From Prostheceraeus crozeri (Eukaryota > Platyhelminthes > Polycladida > Euryleptidae): DNA of 64,000 nt. Location: positions 1 through 64,000 of the forward strand of contig CAJQUW010003393.1 in NCBI GenBank assembly GCA_907163375.1, in the 5' to 3' direction. Within the stretch, counting starts at the first letter, position 1, and every line of letters starts with the position of its first letter. Made by a program: the position numbers and the translations under genes. The notes below the pieces were generated by a model. It searched no databases, was not told the DNA's origin, and worked only from the letters and a program-made list of their open reading frames with translations. Below are positions 18,186-25,736 of the stretch, piece by piece.

Positions 18186-18803
18186 ATGGATTTCAGACTT
18201 CAATGTGATAAAGTTCTGACTGTATCAGGTCCATCTCATGCAGGTAAAACTGTTTTCACGCTGAATTTATTGGATAAAAGAAGGGAGTTGTTTAAGGAAC
18301 CTATCAATCGAGTGATTTGGTGTTATGGTATTTATCAACCGTCCCTGTTTCAGGAATTGCAAAGTCGCAATTTTATTCGACATGAAGGAATTATTCCAGT
18401 GGATAAACTTCAGTCTAATGATGTTGTTGTATTGGATGATTTATTAAAAGAAAGTAAGAATTCAAAAGATGTTACAGATATGTTCACTCGTGCAGCACAC
18501 CATAAAAGGTGTTTTATCATCTATATCACACAAAATTTGTTTCCTGATGGAAAAGAAGCTCGTACACGAAACCTGAATACACACTATTATGCTATTTTCA
18601 AGAATCCGCGAGATAAAAGTCAATTTGAAATTTTAGCGCGACAAGTTGCACCCAGAGGATCAAAAGCCTTAATTGAAATTTTTCAAGCAGCTACTGAAAA
18701 ACCATACGGTTACTTATTCATTGACTTTACGCAAGAGTGTCCGGAAGAATTTAGATTTCGAAGTGATATTTTGAAAACTCCCATGATTATCTACAAACTA
18801 TGA
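18186..18803 (+). CDS. FtsK/HerA-type genome-packaging ATPase
   Basis: 205 residues from ATG 18186. The frame is open from 18138, but that earlier start would place the promoter word inside the gene. P-loop GPSHAGKT at residues 15-22, Walker B VVVLDD at 80-85, and a sensor-like YITQN at 113-117 after AAHHKR. This is the compact form typical of Polinton packaging motors. The stop overlaps the next start (ATGA at 18800-18803), suggesting co-transcription. No lesions are seen in this gene. Confidence 0.85.
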   Translation: MDFRLQCDKVLTVSGPSHAGKTVFTLNLLDKRRELFKEPINRVIWCYGIYQPSLFQELQSRNFIRHEGIIPVDKLQSNDVVVLDDLLKESKNSKDVTDMFTRAAHHKRCFIIYITQNLFPDGKEARTRNLNTHYYAIFKNPRDKSQFEILARQVAPRGSKALIEIFQAATEKPYGYLFIDFTQECPEEFRFRSDILKTPMIIYKL

Positions 18804-19493
18804 GTTCTTATTCTCGCATGATTGTTATTCCTCAGGATGAATATGTACAATTGACTGCCATGCAGCAAGTAAAGCAACCTCTTGCAAATCAAATGTATAG
18901 GAAAGAAATAGATTATCAGCAAAATGTTCACATCAAAGATCCACATCGTGCTGTATTATTACAATCGGAAACTGTTGAGCAATTAAAAAACTTGAAGAAT
19001 AAGATGCGTGACTCTGTATCGACTGCTACACCTTTAGCATCTCGCGCACATGCCATATCTCTTTTCAATAGTATTGAACCCCATCTCAATGTAAAATGAT
19101 AGAGGAGAAATCATTACAGATGAAAATAAAGTGATTGATGCTTCACGTTATGAAGACTTGATTCAGTATGCGACACGTAGAAAGCGCCGTCAGGGCTATA
19201 TTCCACCTGGTTGGTCATACTTTCTTAAACTATTGAAAAAGCATAATGTGCCAAAATTTGCTTTGAATAATGAGACATTGAAAGAACTTGATTCAACAGT
19301 GGCTACTGCTCCAATGCTTCAGATGATGAAAATGCCAACAAATTGGTTTAAGGCGTCTCCTGCTACATCCCCTCCCACACTCACTAAGCAAACAAGAGGA
19401 AGAACTCGACGTAGATCTACATCGCCACTAAAACTAGTAAAAGGAAAACGTAAAACAGCTCCTCCCAGGAAATACATGTTCTCAGACTATTAA
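18800..19493 (+). CDS. Conserved Polinton-type protein, frameshifted near 19090-19099
   Basis: Two ORFs (18800-19099 and the frame of 19131-19493) appear to be one gene. The second frame is open from about 19095, upstream of its first possible start. The N-terminal half begins with a short hydrophobic strand and DEYVQL, then is helical. The C-terminal half has YEDLIQYATRRKRRQGYIPPGWSYFLKLLKKHNVP and a basic Ser/Pro/Arg tail (TRGRTRRRSTSPLK). Proteins of this build lie between the ATPase and integrase in other animal Polinton/adintovirus elements, and a minor structural or DNA-associated role is likely. The frame break makes this copy non-functional unless it is a sequencing error. Confidence 0.6.
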
Positions 19494-19494
19494 T

Positions 19495-19710
19495 ATGAAG
19501 CAGATGTGTTGCTTGCCATGTAATGAGCCGCCAGAGGTGAATGTCGTTGTCACTTGCACTTGCTGCGCCAGCTCTCATAATGAAACCCCTAAGCAATGTG
19601 AACACGATCGCAAAACCGCTAAAGCTAAATGCTGCAGTTGTTGTAAATGTAGAAAGGCAAGAAAACAAACAGATGAGAAGGAGGAAAAAGAGTCAGTCGT
19701 CATCGACTGA
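19495..19710 (+). CDS. Small cysteine-rich protein overlapping the integrase start
   Basis: 71 residues with 13 cysteines (CCLPC, CTCCASSHNE, KCCSCCKC) and a charged C-terminus. It starts one base after the preceding stop codon and overlaps the integrase start in another frame. The clustered Cys pairs suggest metal binding. It is not recognised, and could be an overprinted accessory gene or chance. Confidence 0.4.
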   Translation: MKQMCCLPCNEPPEVNVVVTCTCCASSHNETPKQCEHDRKTAKAKCCSCCKCRKARKQTDEKEEKESVVID

Positions 19711-20760
19711 ACGTTTGAAGTCAATCTATTATGATGTAAAACATCCGGCAGGATTTGCATCTATCAAGAAATTATCAAAAGCGAGTGGTCTTCCACAATC
19801 ACAAGTGAAACGATGGTTAAAGGGTCAGGCTACCTATACACTCCACAAACAAGCGAAAAAGAAGTACCGCACCCGCCATTATATTGTTCATGACATCGAT
19901 GAACAGTGGCAGCAGATTTGTGCGATGTCGCCTCCATTTCAAAACATAACTCGGGCAATAATTTTATTTTAACCGTCATTGATATTTTCTCGCGTTATGC
20001 GTGGGCTCAACCTTTAAAAACTAAAGAAGGGAAAGGAGTAGCAAAAGCATTCCAAACAATTTTTCGAGAAGGTCGCATTCCAAAAAGAATTCAGAGTGAT
20101 CAAGGAAAAGAGTTTGAAAATCAGCATGTGAAAAGATTATTTGAGAGGCATGACATTGAGTTGTTTAGTGTAAAGAGTGCTTATAAAGCTGCACTCGTTG
20201 AACGTTTTAATCGCACATTAAAAAATCGCTTGTGGCGACATTTTACTGCCAACTTGACACAAAATTGGACAAAGGTTCTACAAGATACACTCCATGCCTA
20301 CAATCACTCTATCCATCGTTCTATTGGACTCAGACCAGTAGATGTAAATGCTGACAATGCAGATAAAGTGCGCGAATCATTCCAACGTAAACGCACTCAT
20401 GTGAAAAGTGATGTGAAAATTGGTGATAAAGTTCGTATCTCAAAAGTGAAAAGTGTTTTTGCTAAAGGGTACCTTCCGAATTGGACAGAGGAGGTATTTA
20501 CAGTATCAAGGATTAATCAAAAAGACTCTCCAACCACCTACAAGTTGAAAGATTACGATAATGAAGAAATTGAGGGTAGCTTTTACCGCGATGAGATTGA
20601 GGTAGTCACTGAAAGTGAAACATATTTGGTAGAGAAAATCATTCGATGTAAAAAACGGCAAGGTGAAGAATGGTGTCTTGTTAAATGGACTGGTTATCCT
20701 TCAAGTATGAACTCTTGGATCCGTCGTGCCGACATCTTTCATCTAAGTGATCGACAGTGA
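19673..20760 (+). CDS. int: Retroviral-like integrase with chromodomain, frameshift near 19909
   Basis: Integrase of the rve superfamily that inserts the viral DNA. The frame from 19673 has a basic start, an N-terminal helical DNA-binding part (KLSKASGLPQSQVKRWLKGQ) and reaches DIDEQW. The frame then changes by one base at about 19909, just before the first catalytic Asp (DLCDVAS). The rest (to 20760) is intact: second Asp in IQSDQGKEF, Glu in ALVERFNR 34 residues later, an SH3-like segment (VKIGDKVRIS..KGYLPNWTEEVF) and a C-terminal chromodomain (YLVEKIIRCKKRQGEEWCLVKW). The chromodomain may steer insertion to modified chromatin. The break removes this copy's activity. Confidence 0.9.
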
Positions 20761-20763
20761 TTC

Positions 20764-20770
20764 ATGCAAA
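20764..20770 (+). promoter_or_regulatory. ATGCAAA promoter word, 38 bp before 20802
   Basis: In the 41-bp gap after the integrase stop, before the second core-like protein and the capsid gene. Confidence 0.6.
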
Positions 20771-20801
20771 GTTGTAACTAACAATGTTTAGGGTTTGAGC
20801 T

Positions 20802-21257
20802 ATGAATCCAACTGCCTCATTTTATTCACGACCCTCCTATGTAAGTGGTGGAGGACAAATTTACATGGGCGCTCGCCGCCAACGTGAAGGTAGCATACTT
20901 GGCGCACTGAAATCTGTTGTAGCACCTCTCATATCCAATGTCGGTAGATCTTTAAAACGAAATGTTTTAAGTAATGCCGTTGGCTTTGCTGGTGATGTTG
21001 CTAGTGATCTTTCCAGAGGTAGAAGTTTTAAGAGCAGTTTGTTGAATCGTGGGAAGGAACGCGGTTTAAAAACATTGAAGCAGACCTTTGCTGGTGTTAC
21101 TCAAGGAAAGAAATCACCTAAACGAATGAATAAAGGAAGGAGGAAACATCGCGGAGCTGGTAAGGTGCGATCTTCAGTCAAAAGGCATTCACGCAAACGT
21201 CGCAGACGCTCTAATCATTCATCAGGCGCTAAACGACGACGCTGCTATAACTTCTAA
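20802..21257 (+). CDS. Basic virion core/minor structural protein
   Basis: 151 residues. The N-terminus has Ser/Gly/Tyr-rich sequence (SYVSGGGQIYMGARRQREGS). A middle amphipathic alpha part follows (SILGALKSVVAPLISNVGRSLKRNVLSNAVGFAGDVASDL) and an extremely Lys/Arg-rich tail. This layout is common for the X/core-type proteins next to the capsid gene in adintoviruses and Polintons. Its likely roles are DNA condensation and bridging to the capsid; the middle part could be membrane-active. It ends two bases before the capsid gene start. Confidence 0.7.
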   Translation: MNPTASFYSRPSYVSGGGQIYMGARRQREGSILGALKSVVAPLISNVGRSLKRNVLSNAVGFAGDVASDLSRGRSFKSSLLNRGKERGLKTLKQTFAGVTQGKKSPKRMNKGRRKHRGAGKVRSSVKRHSRKRRRRSNHSSGAKRRRCYNF

Positions 21258-21259
21258 TC

Positions 21260-22530
21260 ATGGAGTGTAAAACTTCCGGTTTTTGTTTGTTTGATCAACA
21301 AGCCATACAGACAGATATTCTTAGTTCAAGTATTGTAGATTATCATCCTCGAACAGCTGAGAATGCTGGCCCCATTGAATTTGTTATTCCTGGTGGTAGC
21401 GATGACTACATAGATTTGAGTTATGCGATGCTTGATTTGAGGTTTAGAATTCAGCAAGCAGATGGAACTGCTATTGACGATGCACATAAAGTTGGACTGA
21501 ACAATTTACCATTGACTACATTACTTCGCGATGTTTCTCTAACGATTGGAGAGCAGCAGGTGGAAGGTGGTCAAAGCGATTATCCCTATAAATCATATTT
21601 CAATCACAGTTTCATCCAGCAGCACAAAAAAGTCATATGGAAGCCATGGGATGGTACAGAGATGAAGCAGGAAAATTTGACGTTGAAACAAACAGTGGCT
21701 TTGTAAAGCGATCTGCTATGATTAAAGATAGTAAAGTATGTCAGCTATATGGTCCGCTGAATTTAGACTTCTTTAGACAGTCAAAGTTTTTACTCTGTAA
21801 TACCAGCATGCGACTCAAGCTGACATTGAATAAGCCTGAATTTGCGCTGAATGCATTTGCTAAAGTTGACAATTTTAGAATTCATGTGGAAGATATTGCA
21901 CTTTACATTCGTCGAGTAGTACCGAATCCAAGTGTCATTAGAGGACATGCTGAAGGTCTTAACCGCCAAAATGCCATTTACCCCGTTCAGCATACAAAGC
22001 TTCTCACCTTTACAATTCCGAAAGATCAAAAGAGTTTCATGAAAGATGGCCTCTTTCCATCGGAAGCACCGAAGCTCCTCATGGTGGCAATGGTTGAAAA
22101 TGATGCATTTAATGGTAATATAAAGAAGAATCCTTTCAATTTTAAACACAATCAGTTAAGTGAAATTGCTTTACGTGTAAATGGTGTGAGTCATCCTGGT
22201 CCACCCTACAAACCAGATTTTGCTGCGGATCAATTTATGCGCAGTTATGTTGATTTTATGGATGTCTTTGGCTTTTACAATACGGATGACACCAACGGAC
22301 TTACTATGAAAGAGTTTAAGAGTGGATATACTATTTATGCATTTGATTTGACTGCTGACAGCGATATTAGTGCACCCTATCGTCAAGCGAACGTGCCTCA
22401 TAATATTCGTTTGGATTTGACGTTGAAAAGAACACTACCTGAGACGATCAATGTATTAATATATGCAGTCTTCGATTCAAATATTGAAATTACAAAGTAT
22501 CGTGACGTGATTCTTCAGTATAATCGTTAA
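21260..22530 (+). CDS. Double jelly-roll major capsid protein (F54H12.2-like), frameshift near 21626-21631
   Basis: Major capsid protein (hexon-like) of Polinton/adintovirus type. The first frame (21260-21706) carries the opening strand (VDYHPRTAENAGPIEFVIPGG), DDYIDLSYAMLDLRFRI and the loop LLRDVSLTIGEQQVEGGQSDYPYKSY. The second frame (to 22530) continues with the GWYRDEAGKFD segment through SKFLLCNTSMRLKLTL, RHVE/alpha strands and the C-terminal VLIYAVFDSNIEI. The switch point is an A6 run at 21626-21631, a typical site for a one-base indel. Homology to the C. elegans F54H12.2 type is recognised from the overall pattern. The stop codon overlaps the protease start (TAATG). Confidence 0.85.
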
Positions 22531-22991
22531 TGAGTTGGTTGACTGCTGACGATATTAAGACTAAAGTGCAGCGTAATGCAGACGAAGCGACGTTGAAAGC
22601 TTTCGATAATGTCTATTCACTCGATACCTTACCACCTGCAGTAAATCACTATCCCATCTTTATTGTGCTAAACACTCATTCGCAGAATTTAGGTGGTCAG
22701 CATTGGAAAGCGATCTTTATTGGAGAAGACCGACGTGGTGAACTATTTGACTCTCTTGCTCAACCTCCAAATATACCAACACAGCAGTGGTTGAGAAAAC
22801 ATACGCGTCAATATCAGCGAAATGAACGCATACTACAACATCCACTTTCATCAACGTGTGGTGCTTTTGTACTGTACTTCATCTTAAAACGTTTACATGT
22901 ATCTCGATTTGCATCTGTTATTCAAAACTTTTCATGTAATCCATCCTCTAATGAAAAAATGATTTGTAAGTTCTATCATGATTTGAAATAA
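22530..22991 (+). CDS. Adenovirus-type (adenain/Ulp1-like) maturation cysteine protease
   Basis: 153 residues. Catalytic triad by position: His58 in GQHWKAIFI, Asp74 in LFDSL, Cys110 in SSTCGAF, with the oxyanion Gln103 in ILQHP. In Polintons this enzyme cleaves capsid and core precursors during virion maturation. It starts on the last base of the capsid stop codon, so the two are in one transcript, and the gene ends in an AATAAA. No lesion is seen. Confidence 0.85.
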   Translation: MSWLTADDIKTKVQRNADEATLKAFDNVYSLDTLPPAVNHYPIFIVLNTHSQNLGGQHWKAIFIGEDRRGELFDSLAQPPNIPTQQWLRKHTRQYQRNERILQHPLSSTCGAFVLYFILKRLHVSRFASVIQNFSCNPSSNEKMICKFYHDLK

Positions 22992-23022
22992 AAACATCAT
23001 GTTGGAAAAATTGTTTTTTATT
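22987..23022. terminator. convergent polyadenylation signals
   Basis: AATAAA on the plus strand at 22987-22992 overlaps the protease stop. TTTATT at 23017-23022 gives AATAAA on the minus strand overlapping the stop of the TBP-like gene. Only about 25 bp separate two convergent transcription units. Confidence 0.65.
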
Positions 23023-23563
23023 TTACAATCCGCTGGGTACGTACACACTCGATGAGATAGTCTAGGATCACATTTGCTTGTACATGAGATTTTAGTCCAG
23101 TAATGATCACTTTACTATTATGAAAGATTGCCACATGCACAGGTAACCAACAACTAATGAGAGCTGCAGGAAAAAGTTCGGGTTCATAACACAAATTGTA
23201 ACTGCTGGTACGAATCTTCAAAAATGATACACTTTCACTCAATTGAGTAGAGATCACCATATTGTCCACAGTCAGATTCGACATCACACACCTCTCCCTC
23301 TTCCATATCCGACGTAGTAGTCTTTGTAGCTCTAAGCGCATTGACTGCGCCGATGAATGAGAAAGGGCGCCGAGAATCTGTACAGTCCCATTTGGGAAGA
23401 GTTGAAGATTCCGTGAATTGTTCATCTTCACCACTAACATTTGAGGTCGGCCCGGGTAATACTTGCTGTTTGGAAGGTGTTGGTGTAATGTTGTGAGATC
23501 GATTTTGGTGTAGAGTCTGAAGCGACGGAGAATGTTGACGATGGTGTAGCGATGGCGCTTCAT
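23018..23563 (-). CDS. TATA-binding-protein-like protein (two TBP lobes)
   Basis: 181 residues from ATG 23563 (the frame is open farther upstream). Two repeats match the TBP saddle. Lobe 1 (about 9-85) has a strand, IDLTTLHQHL, NSKYYPGRPQMLVVKM, a strand ending LFPNGTVQILGAL and an amphipathic helix. Lobe 2 (about 96-175) has NMVIST, then CYEPELFPAALI, HVAIFHNSKVIITGLKS and a final helix. YEPELFP and KVIITG are the most TBP-like words. Phe at 56, 131 and 147 lie where DNA-kinking phenylalanines are expected, while the fourth position is replaced. TBP recruits RNA polymerase to promoters, so the virus may carry its own promoter-recognition factor. The gene overlaps the downstream part of the PC4-like ORF in another frame. 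Confidence 0.72.
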   Translation of the reverse strand: MKRHRYTIVNILRRFRLYTKIDLTTLHQHLPNSKYYPGRPQMLVVKMNNSRNLQLFPNGTVQILGALSHSSAQSMRLELQRLLRRIWKRERCVMSNLTVDNMVISTQLSESVSFLKIRTSSYNLCYEPELFPAALISCWLPVHVAIFHNSKVIITGLKSHVQANVILDYLIECVRTQRIVK

Positions 23564-23885
23564 GATGAAAAAATGAGTAAATTGAGCGATGTACCTTCCT
23601 TTTATACTTTTCCCAACTACCTTGATGAAATGTGAAGTTAGTATGAAGTTGGGAATGATAGAGTTGAATTCGCCGATTGTTGACGCGCAACCAGATGTGA
23701 TTTCCAATACGTGAATGTCTTTTCATATAGAAGTATTTCAAATCCTTCATGATATGATGTAGAGATTGAAAATGACGATAAGATAAAGCAAACTCTCTTC
23801 TCACATTTCCAGTTGAATCTTTGAAATAGACGTTTCGATCATGATCCGTTTCAATACGTTGTAGGGAATCTAATTTCCAACTCAT
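23235..23885 (-). CDS. PC4-like protein, copy 1, with a long tail overlapping the TBP-like gene
   Basis: 216 residues. Residues 1-105 are a clear paralogue of the next gene (shared words W.LDSLQ.I, RDxNVHFK/DRNVYFK, HIMKDL, WEKY+R.+HRSI). The pattern strand-strand-strand then LxxRxFxxLxxIM, repeated once (GNHIWLRVNNRRIQLYH ... WEKYKR), resembles the single-strand-binding fold of the transcription cofactor PC4; this is a shape argument, not a search. Residues 106-216 are Ser/Thr/Pro-rich with an acidic end (EEGEVCDVESD) and are read in a different frame from the TBP-like gene over about 330 bp. The tail may be a genuine overlapping segment or the result of a lost stop. An ATTTGCAT word lies 35 bp upstream. 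Confidence 0.55.
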   Translation of the reverse strand: MSWKLDSLQRIETDHDRNVYFKDSTGNVRREFALSYRHFQSLHHIMKDLKYFYMKRHSRIGNHIWLRVNNRRIQLYHSQLHTNFTFHQGSWEKYKRKVHRSIYSFFHHEAPSLHHRQHSPSLQTLHQNRSHNITPTPSKQQVLPGPTSNVSGEDEQFTESSTLPKWDCTDSRRPFSFIGAVNALRATKTTTSDMEEGEVCDVESDCGQYGDLYSIE

Positions 23886-23907
23886 GGTGCGTGGTAGTCA
23901 TGTCTGA

Positions 23908-24264
23908 TTAAGATTTGCATAGTAGGGCGATGAACTCACGACGAATAAATGTCATGATGGAGCGATGTATGTATCTTCTATACTTCTCCCAATTGTATTT
24001 GCGAAATGAGAAACAGTTTGCGGAATGAGAATGGTAGATTTGAATTTCATTTCTGTAATGTTGAAGCCAAACTTGATCACCCAAGGAGATGAATCTTAAT
24101 GTTTCAAAATATTCCAAATCCCTCATGATATCATTGAGGTTGACAAATTGTCGCCATGTTAATGTAATACCTCTTGATGTATGACCATGAGAATTTTTGA
24201 AGTGTACGTTTCCATCACGATCAACTCTGATATATTGTAGAGAGTCCAAAATCCAAGTCTTCAT
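23908..24264 (-). CDS. PC4-like protein, copy 2 (tandem paralogue)
   Basis: 118 residues from ATG 24264 (the 24276 start is not ATG). It aligns over its full length with copy 1: TWILDSLQYIRVDRDGNVHF, RGITLTWRQFVNLNDIMRDL, GDQVWLQHYRNEIQIYHS, WEKYRRYIHRSI. The arrangement suggests two PC4-like half-domains in one chain. Expected role: single-stranded DNA binding in transcription or replication. It starts only 36 bp from the divergent plus-strand gene at 24300, so the two share a very short promoter region. Confidence 0.55.
   Translation of the reverse strand: MKTWILDSLQYIRVDRDGNVHFKNSHGHTSRGITLTWRQFVNLNDIMRDLEYFETLRFISLGDQVWLQHYRNEIQIYHSHSANCFSFRKYNWEKYRRYIHRSIMTFIRREFIALLCKS
23913..23920 (-). 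promoter_or_regulatory. ATGCAAAT promoter word (minus strand), 35 bp before 23885
   Basis: Reads ATTTGCAT on the plus strand, so the motif faces the PC4-like copy 1 gene. It lies just inside the 3' end of the neighbouring paralogue's ORF. Confidence 0.55.
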
Positions 24265-24270
24265 GATGTT

Positions 24271-24277
24271 ATGCAAA
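24271..24277 (+). promoter_or_regulatory. ATGCAAA promoter word, 29 bp before 24300
   Basis: In the 36-bp divergent gap between PC4-like copy 2 (minus) and the spike-family gene (plus). AATATAAAA directly before the ATG is a possible TATA-like element, but it lies too close to the start codon. Confidence 0.55.
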
Positions 24278-24299
24278 GCCGCAGATCAGCAATATAAAA

Positions 24300-25697
24300 A
24301 TGTCGTTTTATCATATTTTGCTTAGCAATGCGGCTACAAAGAGATTTGCTAGTAATCGAGCCGCACTCTTTTCTACTCCCATTGATCATGCACAATAGCT
24401 AAATGGAAATTGGGAAGTGGGTGTCACTCAACTTGTTTATAGCAACTGTGTCTATACTTTTGATCATGAGGTGATGACTATTAATATGAGACGTACAGCT
24501 GCTTACCAATGTGAAAAGGGCTGCCGAGTATACATTCCACAGTGGCCAAAGAAAGATCTCTTATCATGTAAAAAGTTTATATATGATTTCTTGAATAAAG
24601 CGTGTAAACATATTGTCCAATTTACTCCGCACAATGATGATCATAATTATGTACATCATGTAGTTGAGAAAGATTGGATTGTTGGTTTAAGTCCAAGTTT
24701 AAGAAATGATTTAGGTTACCTCGCTAGCGCCTTAACAAGCTATGATAATTTTAACGTTAATTACCACATAAGTGGTCATAAACAGTTAATATATCGAGAG
24801 GAAGCTTATTATGTAGATCTTATTCCAAAAAATGAGAAGACGTTGGTGAAGAAGATTGTGATTAAGCCAAGAAAGACAAACATGACTCCTGAAACATTAT
24901 TGAAGAAATTTAATTATCTCCTTCGAGTTGATGGTAAACAAGTGGCAACATTGACTTATATCAAATCATCTAATCATATTGCAATAAGTAAATTAAATGA
25001 TGATGATCTAGTATTAGTTTGTTCAAAAGATTTTCATCAGTTCTTACGACATCGTTCTGCAGCTGTTCATGGAAAATCTGATATGCAACATTTACCATGT
25101 GAAAGGCCAAATCAATTTGATACAGAATGGACCGTATCTTTATACAGAAAGTATGTAGAGCCTTTAGGTGGTATCTTACATGAAACAAGAGTGTTGATAC
25201 CTCGCATTATTACTTCAGTTAAATTGGTTGTAGATTTTTTAAATGAAGTGATTAATGAGCAACATATTTCATTTTCTGAAAAAGAAGGTGCTTTGTCTCT
25301 CACTATAAGTGGAAAAGGTATTGAACTAATTATGGATAAAACTCTAATGGACATTTTGGGTTTTGATCAAAATATCTTTAAAAGTGGTACTGTAACCAAA
25401 GCTAGCGCAGACATGTCGCTATCGCGTCGTATTAACTATTTTCCGATATATTCCAATATTGGTGAAGATGTACGTGTGGGAGATGTTGAAGCTCCATTGC
25501 TAGCAATGATACCATACCAGCCAAAAAGCTGCAGTATTTTATCTGAGCATACTTTCAAGAAAGTGCATTATACAAAGCTGAAATCAAACTACATCCAACA
25601 AATTGATATTGCCATTTATGACGATGCTGGTGCGTTGATTCCTTTTCATAAAGATGCTGTGACAAGTATCACACTCCATTTCCGAATGAAGAGTTAA
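24300..25697 (+). CDS. Spike-family protein 1, in-frame TAG at 24396-24398
   Basis: 465 codons. The ORF from ATG 24300 is in frame with the long ORF but is interrupted by TAG at 24396, in the context CAA TAG CTA. Directly after the stop comes LNGNWEVGVTQL, a motif also present at the corresponding place in the next gene, so the gene truly starts upstream of the stop. The body is beta-rich with a repeated pattern (DLIPKNEKTLVKKIVIK; FLNEVINEQHISFS..LTISGKGIELIMDKTLMDILGF). The C-terminus QQIDIAIYDDAGALIPF...LHFRMKS is shared with 9376-10164. It is probably a virion surface, penton or fibre-like protein; the role is inferred. A stop followed by CTA is known to favour readthrough in some viral mRNAs, but a simple nonsense mutation is at least as likely. 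Confidence 0.6.
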
Positions 25698-25703
25698 TGC
25701 AAA
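25697..25703 (+). promoter_or_regulatory. ATGCAAA promoter word, 40 bp before 25737
   Basis: Starts on the last base of the preceding stop codon. The distance to ATG 25737 fits the other copies, which supports 25737 rather than 25707 as the start. Confidence 0.55.
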
Positions 25704-25736
25704 AGTATGCTAATATATTTTTCCAATGTGAATAAT

